Shown here: one piece after another, positions 1-5,204 of the stretch | How positions within the stretch are numbered: the stretch's first letter is position 1 | Layout: the number at the start of each line of letters is the position of its first letter | NCBI GenBank assembly: GCA_002451465.1 | Contig: DKCJ01000008.1 | Coordinates: 1-8,516, forward strand | Origin: Caryophanales bacterium UBA6877 | GTDB taxonomy: Bacteria; Bacillota_I; Bacilli_A; RFN20; CAG-826 | DNA length: 8,516 nt | Reading direction: 5' to 3' | Translations under genes and position numbers: made by a program | The notes under the pieces: generated by a model | What the model was told of the DNA's origin: nothing | Seen by the model: the letters and a program-made list of their open reading frames with translations, nothing else | The model's database searches: none

Positions 1-246
1 CATCATTTGAATTAGTACAAGTTTAAAATTATGATAATTCATAAAATAACAAATAAAATCAATTGTCTATGTTCCCTTTACACCCCCAAAATATAAATCC
101 CCTACAGATTTATAAATGTTATAAACCTTTTATTAGTTTTTTAAAAAACTATGCATTTTAATATTGTTTTTTAAGTCAGTTAAAATAGGATTATTTTTAA
201 AATTTTCATCATCCATTTTTAAAGATTTTATTTATTATCGTCAAAG
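1..246. other. AT-rich gene-free leader upstream of lipoprotein operon
   Basis: No credible coding frame, RNA gene or mobile-element end is visible on either strand here. The stretch is strongly AT-rich with short pyrimidine-rich patches around 70-105. The only clear structure is an 18-base perfect palindrome at 134-151, listed separately. The upstream gene must lie outside the window, so this may be its 3' flank plus the regulatory region of the lipoprotein genes. Confidence 0.6.
134..151. repeat. Perfect 18-base palindrome (TAGTTTTTT/AAAAAACTA)
   Basis: The bases TAGTTTTTT are followed directly by their exact reverse complement AAAAAACTA with no spacer. As RNA it would fold with the central T/A bases as loop, giving a weak AT-dominated stem. 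It could be the remnant of a terminator for a gene left of the window or a dyad operator about 100 bases upstream of the lipoprotein promoter. In DNA this AT-rich it could also be chance. Confidence 0.4.
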
Positions 247-275
247 TTGACATAAAAAACATAAGAGACTAGAAT
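247..275 (+). promoter_or_regulatory. Near-consensus sigma-70/SigA promoter for the lipoprotein operon
   Basis: A perfect -35 box TTGACA (247-252) is followed by a 17-base spacer and the -10 box TAGAAT (270-275, five of six matches to TATAAT). Transcription should begin near 282, leaving an untranslated leader of about 26 bases. That leader contains the ribosome site TGGAGGA (290-296) in front of the ATG at 308. This is the best promoter in the window and suggests that the lipoproteins are well expressed. Confidence 0.8.
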
Positions 276-307
276 TAAGTACGATCAAATGGAGGATAAA
301 TATATTT

Positions 308-2257
308 ATGAAATTATTAAAGGGGATTATATTTTTATTTTCGGCAAGTTTAATTTTAACTTCATGTGGAAATAAAAATAATCCAAGTATTGAGCCACCT
401 GAACCTGATAAACCTGATGTACCAAAGGCTAGTTTATCATTTAAAGATGAATCATTAAATTTAAAGGAAGGCGAAAGTAAAACCATTACATTAAATCTTG
501 AAACAATTACTCTTGAAGATGTTACTTTTACTATTAGTGATCCAAGTGTTGCTAGTGTTGATAAAAGTGGAAAAGTTACTGGTTTACATAAAGGAACAGC
601 AACTCTTACCGCAGAAAATTTAGAACATAACTTAAAAGATAGTCTTGTTATTACAGTTGAACGTGAAAAAAGTGAAGAATTGACTGCAAATATGCTACAA
701 GATTATGCTGAAGGCTATAAATTAGATGGTACTTTTAATAGACAAAATTATAGCGAAAAATTCAACAAGAAAGCTTTTGAAGTTGCTTCTAGTAGCGATA
801 AATATTCTTATTTAGGTTGGAGTCAAGGAAAACCTGGAGAAGAAGCAAGTAAAGAGGGAAGAGCAAAAGAAACTTATTACTTTAAAAAGAGTGTTGATGG
901 GAAAGATCTTTTATTCGAGGGAAAACTCGGATGGGATAATAAAGTTATTGAAACCGAGAAAACTCGTAAAAATGTTGATACTAAAGAAGATGAGCCTTAT
1001 CCTTTTGAAGAAGCTAGATTTTCTAGTATGTTCAAAAGCTTAAAACCTGAAGATTTTGAAAAGGGTGAAGAAGAAGGTAGCTTTAACTTAAAGATGAACG
1101 ATGAATCTCTTACTGAAAGAGGAATTTATAGTATGGTTTATCGTCAACTTACTGGCGAAACAAAAGATAAAGACTTTGTTTCTTTTACTCTTTATACAGA
1201 TGGTTATACTTTAACAAAATTAAGACTTTTAATTTCAGAAAAGAAGCTTCAAGAACAATCAATCGATGCTTCATTTGTAGGTAGTGGATCGTCATTAGTA
1301 GTTGCTGTTGAGTCTTTAGATACACCAACAATACCTGAATTAGATAATATGTTTACAAAACTTAAGGAACATACATTCCATTTTGATTTTGTTACGAGTG
1401 ATTTAGAAGGCAAGTTAAAAGGTCATTCTTCTTATGAATTCTTTAAAAAGACTTCTTATACAAAAACAACTTATATAGGCGAAAACCTTACTCAAACAAA
1501 GACTGAAGGCGGTTTTTGGAATGCTGAAACTTCTAAATATCAAGATGTTATAAAAGTTAATGAAGAATTTTATGCAAATGGTAAAGAAAGCACAATGAAT
1601 AAATATGAAAATAATTATGCTTCAACTTTTGATGTATCTACCTCTTTCTTTGAGAAGAAAGAAGTTGAGGGTGAAACTCGTTATCTTTTACGTGAAGATT
1701 TACCATTAACTCTTTCGTCTAAAAGTGTAAAGAATACATTCTCACCAGAAGGTTCATTTTCTTTAACCGAAGATAAGGGTCTTTATTTTACTATTAAAGA
1801 TGATTCTTTAACTTTAAGTTATGAAAAGAAAAATGATAAAGTTGTAGCTACTTATACTGCAATTGGAACTGCAACTAACCCTATTAGTGAAGCTAGTTAT
1901 CATTCTTCTGGCGATTCTCTACTTTTAGCTGATTTGCTTAAAGCATATAATCCAGTTGATGGTTCTGCATTCGTTTCTAAATATGGTGGCGAAAAAGTTA
2001 TCAATCTTATCCCTGTTTTAGGTAGTTATTATAATGCGCCTTCCATTTTGGGAAATTATATTTCTTGGTCGGCCGATAAGTCTGCAATCGAATCTTTAAA
2101 GACTTCATATCTTGAAAAACTTAATAATAATGGTTTTACCTTAAAAGAAGGAACTACTGATACTTATAATGTTGATGTAGATGGTGAAACACTTACTATT
2201 AAACTTGAAATTTCTTCTTATGGACGATTTAAAGTAACTATTTTAGGACTTGAATAG
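308..2257 (+). CDS. Membrane-anchored lipoprotein with a Big_2 Ig-like domain
   Basis: Encodes 649 residues. The signal peptide (MKLLK, then a hydrophobic stretch 6-17) ends in the lipobox LTSC, so Cys20 should be lipidated and hold the protein on the outer face of the membrane. A Pro/Asp/Glu-rich spacer (about 23-39) leads to a bacterial Ig-like Big_2 domain at about 41-118, recognised by SDPSVASVDKSGKVTGL and the following KGTATLT motif. The rest, about 120-649, is rich in charged, Thr, Ser and Tyr residues and matches no family I recognise. The same body occurs in the next gene, with shared motifs in order: YPFEEARF around 231, a TIPELD...TFHFD stretch around 341-360, YIGE at 389, a VNEEFYANG segment at 417 and ADLLKAY at 541. 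The ATG is fixed by GGAGGA eleven bases upstream and by a strong promoter. Surface adhesion, binding or sensing is possible but unproven. Confidence 0.9.
   Translation: MKLLKGIIFLFSASLILTSCGNKNNPSIEPPEPDKPDVPKASLSFKDESLNLKEGESKTITLNLETITLEDVTFTISDPSVASVDKSGKVTGLHKGTATLTAENLEHNLKDSLVITVEREKSEELTANMLQDYAEGYKLDGTFNRQNYSEKFNKKAFEVASSSDKYSYLGWSQGKPGEEASKEGRAKETYYFKKSVDGKDLLFEGKLGWDNKVIETEKTRKNVDTKEDEPYPFEEARFSSMFKSLKPEDFEKGEEEGSFNLKMNDESLTERGIYSMVYRQLTGETKDKDFVSFTLYTDGYTLTKLRLLISEKKLQEQSIDASFVGSGSSLVVAVESLDTPTIPELDNMFTKLKEHTFHFDFVTSDLEGKLKGHSSYEFFKKTSYTKTTYIGENLTQTKTEGGFWNAETSKYQDVIKVNEEFYANGKESTMNKYENNYASTFDVSTSFFEKKEVEGETRYLLREDLPLTLSSKSVKNTFSPEGSFSLTEDKGLYFTIKDDSLTLSYEKKNDKVVATYTAIGTATNPISEASYHSSGDSLLLADLLKAYNPVDGSAFVSKYGGEKVINLIPVLGSYYNAPSILGNYISWSADKSAIESLKTSYLEKLNNNGFTLKEGTTDTYNVDVDGETLTIKLEISSYGRFKVTILGLE
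2245..2248 (+). promoter_or_regulatory. Ribosome binding site that decides the start of the second lipoprotein
   Basis: AGGA lies inside the end of the upstream gene, ten bases before the ATG at 2259. It is only one base from an alternative in-frame TTG at 2250, too close to serve it. The ATG also gives a clean signal peptide starting MKKK. Translation of the second gene is probably coupled to termination of the first, whose TAG ends one base before the ATG. Confidence 0.6.
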
Positions 2258-2258
2258 A

Positions 2259-3986
2259 ATGAAAAAGAAAATATTAAGTTTAGCAATTCTTTTAGCCTTA
2301 ACATCATGTGGATATTCTAATAATCCTGAAGATAAGCCAGATAAAAATCCAGATGATAATATAGATGATAAAGAAGATGTGGATTTAGAGAATTCTTTAA
2401 ATACACTTAAAGAAGGGTTCTCTATTGATCAATTAGTTACTGTTAGCAGTAGTTCTAGCAATATCTCATACATTCTTCATTATGAAGTTAATGATACGAA
2501 ATATTTATTTAAAAGATATAGAGCAAAGACTCCTGAAGAAGGAAAACCTAATAAAAGTGAATTAGTTTCATATCTTGATTTATCTTATGATCCTAAGGAC
2601 AGTAATAAAACTCTTTCTATTCCTTATTTAAATACTGATAACACATTAAGTTATGTCCCTATTTATGAAGAAGATACTAGTTCATATAGTTTTGAAAATT
2701 TAGGATTTAAAAACTTCTTTACTTATCTTTCAGTAAAAGATTTTATTAAAAATAACAAAGAATATGAGTTAAATCTAGATTCTTTAAAGAATAGACTTTT
2801 AAAAGATTCTATTGTTACCCAAGTTACTGGAAGTATAGTAGCTTATGAAGTTAATTATTTTAAACTTAATGTTAATGGAAATGAGCCTAAAGGATATGTT
2901 CTAGAATTAGAAACCACCGAAGATAATGTTGTTTACACCTTAAAGTATGAAGGAACGTTTTTAAAGTTTGGTAAAGATGTTGTTTCGACTGTTACTCCAT
3001 TTAAAGGAGAAGTTGATAAAGTATTTGAAGAAAAAATGAAGGCTTTACAAAAAGAAGATTTCACTTTCGATTATCAAGAATATGTTTTAGGAAGTGGTTC
3101 GTTTGTTCCTTATTTCCGTTATATTGGAGAAAGTGATGGAGGAAAAGCTATTCATTATTTAGTTAAGTCGGAAGATGGAACAAAAGATGATTCTTTGGTT
3201 AATGATGTAACTCGAGTTCAAATAGCTAAAGCCGCTCTTCAAGAAGTAAAAGAAATTAATGGAAACTATTATCCAAATGGCGAACCATATAAGTACAATC
3301 TTTTAACAGAAGTTCTTCCTACTTTTAAATTCTCGTCTCTTTTATTTGCAAAGAAAAAAGATGGAAAGACTTATGTCTTAAAATCAGCGATTGATAGAAC
3401 GTATTTATATTCTCGGTCTTTCAACCCATTTACTTCATATAATTTAAATAATTTTGAAATTACTCTTAATGATGATGGTAGTGTCACTTTTTCAAATGAT
3501 ACTATGTATCAAGGCGATAGAGTAAAAGAAGTTATAACCTATAGTAATATTGGTGAAGTAGGATCAATAGTTGATTTAAGTAAACTAAAAAAAGATAATT
3601 CGGGATTAAACTGGGCTGATCTATTAGAAGATTCAGCTTTGTATACTAATTTCAAAAATGAATTTGGAGATGAAGCGTTATCAACTATGCCTCTTCCTCC
3701 TTCTTATTCATCTAAATTTAAATTGTTTCAAAATAAGAGTGGAGCATATAGAATAGGTTTTGTAAGTAGCCAAAAAGTTGATCACAATAATCTCTATAAC
3801 GATTATCAAAAGATTCTTAAAGACAAAGAATCTGGTTTTACTGAAATATCGGATACAAATGATGAAACCTTAGGTAAGATTTCTGTTTATCAAAAGACTT
3901 TAAGTGATGGGCGCATATTTCAACTTGAGTTAAGTTTGTTTTATTTTTCTTTTTCGCTTTACCCAACTATCATAGATGGAAAGTAA
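2259..3986 (+). CDS. Membrane-anchored lipoprotein, paralogue of upstream gene
   Basis: Encodes 575 residues from the ATG at 2259. A longer reading from TTG at 2250 adds only MNR and has no properly spaced ribosome site. The signal peptide MKKKILSLAILLALTSC has lipobox LTSC with Cys17 as the lipid-bearing residue. An acidic Pro/Asp linker follows (about 21-43, repeated KPDK/NPDD-type units). There is no Ig-like domain; the body begins almost at once. It parallels the upstream protein through YSFENLGF around 143, a TPFKGEVD...DFTFD stretch at 246-271, YIGE at 288, INGNYYPNG at 333 and ADLLEDS at 453. No catalytic motif is visible. It is separated from the upstream stop by one base, so the two form one transcript that ends at the hairpin at 4084-4109. 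Function unknown; it presumably works with or alongside its neighbour at the cell surface. Confidence 0.88.
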   Translation: MKKKILSLAILLALTSCGYSNNPEDKPDKNPDDNIDDKEDVDLENSLNTLKEGFSIDQLVTVSSSSSNISYILHYEVNDTKYLFKRYRAKTPEEGKPNKSELVSYLDLSYDPKDSNKTLSIPYLNTDNTLSYVPIYEEDTSSYSFENLGFKNFFTYLSVKDFIKNNKEYELNLDSLKNRLLKDSIVTQVTGSIVAYEVNYFKLNVNGNEPKGYVLELETTEDNVVYTLKYEGTFLKFGKDVVSTVTPFKGEVDKVFEEKMKALQKEDFTFDYQEYVLGSGSFVPYFRYIGESDGGKAIHYLVKSEDGTKDDSLVNDVTRVQIAKAALQEVKEINGNYYPNGEPYKYNLLTEVLPTFKFSSLLFAKKKDGKTYVLKSAIDRTYLYSRSFNPFTSYNLNNFEITLNDDGSVTFSNDTMYQGDRVKEVITYSNIGEVGSIVDLSKLKKDNSGLNWADLLEDSALYTNFKNEFGDEALSTMPLPPSYSSKFKLFQNKSGAYRIGFVSSQKVDHNNLYNDYQKILKDKESGFTEISDTNDETLGKISVYQKTLSDGRIFQLELSLFYFSFSLYPTIIDGK

Positions 3987-4058
3987 TAGAAAGTGAATTA
4001 TATTAACTTTATTGATTTAAGTTAGATTAAATAAATAGGAAATTATTTAGTTTTAAAG

Positions 4059-4079
4059 AAACTATTGAATAAATAGTTT
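4059..4079 (+). repeat. Small inverted repeat just before the terminator
   Basis: AAACTATT (4059-4066) and its exact reverse complement AATAGTTT (4072-4079) flank a five-base loop. It sits five bases before the terminator stem, so it may be an accessory hairpin protecting the mRNA 3' end. It has no GC core and may be chance in such AT-rich DNA. Confidence 0.35.
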
Positions 4080-4083
4080 ATTT

Positions 4084-4109
4084 AGGAAGCGTTAAAATGC
4101 TTCCTTTTT
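4084..4109 (+). terminator. Rho-independent terminator of the lipoprotein operon
   Basis: AGGAAGC (4084-4090) pairs perfectly with GCTTCCT (4099-4105) across an eight-base loop, and the last T of the stem begins a run of five T (4105-4109). It lies about 100 bases after the stop of the second lipoprotein and is the obvious end of that transcript. On the minus strand no comparable U tract follows. Confidence 0.8.
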
Positions 4110-4181
4110 AAATTCAAATTTAGATCACGTAATAATAATCAAATATGCTAAACCGATTGTTTTTATGTATTTTTTTGACTA

Positions 4182-4219
4182 ATTTTAGAAATAATTTATT
4201 TTTGAAGTGTTTCTAAAAT
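4182..4219. repeat. 10-base inverted repeat with 18-base loop
   Basis: ATTTTAGAAA (4182-4191) and TTTCTAAAAT (4210-4219) are exact reverse complements. The stem has little GC and no clear T tract follows, so a terminator is unlikely. It lies about 90 bases before the start of the broken membrane gene. Role unknown. Confidence 0.4.
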
Positions 4220-4269
4220 AATTTTAATTTATCTTAGATTTTTTATTTTTAAATAAGTTGAATCAATTT

Positions 4270-4299
4270 TTGTTATTGTTTTGCAAGGTATGTTATACA
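4270..4299 (+). promoter_or_regulatory. Weak candidate promoter for the broken membrane gene
   Basis: TTGTTA (4270-4275), an 18-base spacer and TATACA (4294-4299) preceded by TG at 4291-4292 (extended -10) form a plausible but imperfect promoter. The ATG at 4313 follows 13 bases later, leaving almost no leader and no recognisable ribosome site. AT-rich DNA gives many such matches. Confidence 0.3.
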
Positions 4300-4312
4300 T
4301 TTAAGTAAAATT

Positions 4313-4839
4313 ATGAAGAAAGACATTAAAAACCGCTATATTTTCGTTTTGCTGATGAAGAAAAATTAGCAAAGATTGATAGTCTTAAAGAAAGGCAAAG
4401 ATATTGGGGCAAAACTTTTCTAGTTAGTGTACTTTTTATCTTTCCTTCATTTTTAGCAACATTTATTGGATTTAATTTCACCCACCCATTTTCTTCTATT
4501 ATGTTTGGCATTATGGTTTTGTTAGAAACATAAGGTTTAATTGTGTTAGTAAGTTTATATCATATTGAATTAGAACATCATGTTTTTAAAAAGAAAATAT
4601 ATTTTTGGTTATTTTATCTTGGTTTTTTCCTTATAGGTATTGGTGGTTGTATTAGCGCAGCTTTTACTACTACTTTTATTAGAAACGCTGATGGAACTTT
4701 TAGAGTCATTTTTAATGCAGCATTTTTCTTTTTTATATTTATTTCAATTTACATTGGATACATTATTTTTTGTTATTACGCTTTTATGAAATGTTTTTTT
4801 AAATATTCTCATTTTTTTATTTTAAAATTTGTTCAATAG
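4313..4839 (+). pseudogene. Broken gene for a ~175-residue four-helix membrane protein
   Basis: Starting at ATG 4313, the frame reads MKKDIKNRYIF and then stops early at 4367. If one T is restored to the T run at 4341-4344, reading continues smoothly into RFADEEKLAKIDSLKERQ and a hydrophobic helix. It proceeds to a TAA at 4531-4533 and then, still in the same frame, through GLIVLVSLYHIEL to the final TAA at 4837-4839. The reconstructed product has a charged amphipathic N-terminus and about four membrane segments (restored residues about 35-54, 61-82, 93-113 and 130-155). One missing base plus one in-frame stop indicates decay. The sequence at the shift is not a canonical slippery heptamer, and the T run is too short for transcriptional slippage. 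I do not recognise the family. A sequencing error could explain the shift but not easily both lesions. Confidence 0.65.
4543..4839 (+). CDS. Intact 3' part of the broken membrane gene, possibly still translated
   Basis: This 98-codon frame starts at GTG 4543 and encodes two strongly hydrophobic segments (about residues 19-42 and 54-80) rich in Phe, Ile and Tyr. AAGG at 4532-4535, overlapping the in-frame TAA, lies seven bases before the GTG, so re-initiation or coupled translation is conceivable. The frame is directly continuous with coding-like sequence upstream of the TAA. I therefore regard it as the C-terminal half of the pseudogene rather than an independent gene. It is listed separately because automatic annotation may call it. 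Confidence 0.3.
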   Translation: MLVSLYHIELEHHVFKKKIYFWLFYLGFFLIGIGGCISAAFTTTFIRNADGTFRVIFNAAFFFFIFISIYIGYIIFCYYAFMKCFFKYSHFFILKFVQ

Positions 4840-4922
4840 AGATAATTCATTCTAAATTACATACGAAACTAATCCAAAATGTATACGTTCCTCTTTTGAT
4901 AAATTAAATACAAATAAAATCT

Positions 4923-4968
4923 AACCTAAAATTCCCTCTTACGAAGGAATTTTATTATATTTTAGGTT
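4923..4968. terminator. Nested inverted repeat, probable bidirectional terminator
   Basis: An inner stem AAAATTCC (4928-4935) / GGAATTTT (4946-4953) can extend through TC/GA around a TTAC loop. On the plus strand it is followed by a T-rich tail. An outer pair AACCTAAAA (4923-4931) / TTTTAGGTT (4960-4968) overlaps the inner stem at AAAA. It lies between the rightward membrane-gene remnant and the leftward tRNA gene, which fits a shared terminator. The T tracts are short and interrupted, so efficiency is uncertain. Confidence 0.55.
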
Positions 4969-5035
4969 TCATCATAAACTTACCTATATTTTTAATCATA
5001 TTTGATAAGGATAAAGATTCTTATTGTGCAAAATT

Positions 5036-5124
5036 TGGCGGAGAAAGAGGGATTTGAACCCTCGCAGGCTTTCACCTCTACCGGTTTTCGAGACCAGCCC
5101 CTTCAGCCACTTGGGTATTTCTCC
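5036..5124 (-). tRNA. tRNA-Ser, anticodon CGA
   Basis: Read on the minus strand, this forms a full 89-base class II tRNA. Acceptor strands GGAGAAA/TTTCTCC are followed by discriminator G and an encoded CCA (5036-5038). The D arm is CCC/GGG. The anticodon arm CTGGT/ACCGG encloses loop CTCGAAA, giving anticodon CGA (complement at 5088-5090), which reads UCG serine codons. The long variable arm typical of serine tRNAs folds as AGGT-GAAA-GCCT, and the T arm is GAGGG/CCCTC around TTCAAAT. A dedicated CGA tRNA argues against an extremely reduced tRNA set. The gene is convergent with the broken membrane gene and divergent from the gene at 5205. Confidence 0.95.
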
Positions 5125-5133
5125 ATGCAAAAT

Positions 5134-5162
5134 ATTATAAATTATTTTAGAAAATAACTTAA
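5134..5162 (-). promoter_or_regulatory. Candidate promoter for tRNA-Ser
   Basis: On the minus strand a perfect TATAAT (complement at 5134-5139) lies about ten bases upstream of the mature tRNA 5' end. A weak TTAAGT (complement at 5157-5162) stands 17 bases further upstream as -35 box, with about three of six matches. Position relative to the tRNA is right, but the -35 is poor. Confidence 0.5.
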
Positions 5163-5192
5163 TATCTTTCTTAAATTATTAAAAAAGGTTAT

Positions 5193-5198
5193 TATAAT
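5193..5198 (+). promoter_or_regulatory. -10 box immediately before the 5205 gene; possible leaderless start
   Basis: A perfect TATAAT at 5193-5198 ends six bases before the ATG at 5205. The expected transcription start would therefore fall on or within a base or two of the ATG. A -35 is not clear; TTAAAT at 5171-5176 is the best candidate. The AAAAAAGG at 5181-5188 is too far from the ATG to be a good ribosome site and would lie upstream of the predicted transcript. Confidence 0.45.
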
Positions 5199-5204
5199 TA
5201 AAAT

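Larger units (their letters stand above)
3987..4312. other. AT-rich gene-free stretch with terminator and inverted repeats
   Basis: This 326-base stretch holds the terminator of the lipoprotein operon, two inverted repeats (4059-4079 and 4182-4219) and a possible weak promoter near 4270-4299, each listed separately. A 23-codon ATG frame at 4145-4216 has no ribosome site and is not supported. I see no RNA gene or mobile-element end. Confidence 0.6.

Noticed and set aside
241..486. Minus-strand 81-codon frame
   Set aside because: It overlaps the promoter, leader and signal-peptide region of the first lipoprotein gene on the opposite strand, which is well supported. It has no ribosome site or recognisable product.
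2250..2258. TTG start for the second lipoprotein
   Set aside because: The nearest ribosome site is one base away, too close for use. The ATG at 2259 has proper spacing and gives a cleaner signal peptide.
4145..4216. 23-codon ATG frame in the gene-free stretch
   Set aside because: It has no ribosome site, is short, ends inside an inverted repeat and has a composition typical of random AT-rich DNA.
4337..4345. Programmed frameshift to express the membrane gene
   Set aside because: The bases do not form an X XXY YYZ slippery heptamer, because the P-site tRNA would have to re-pair from ATT to TAT. The run of four T is also too short for transcriptional slippage. The separate in-frame TAA also favours decay.
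4326..4511. Minus-strand 61-codon frame
   Set aside because: The plus strand here gives a better protein (a charged helix followed by a membrane segment) continuous with the downstream frame. The minus-strand frame is its shadow.
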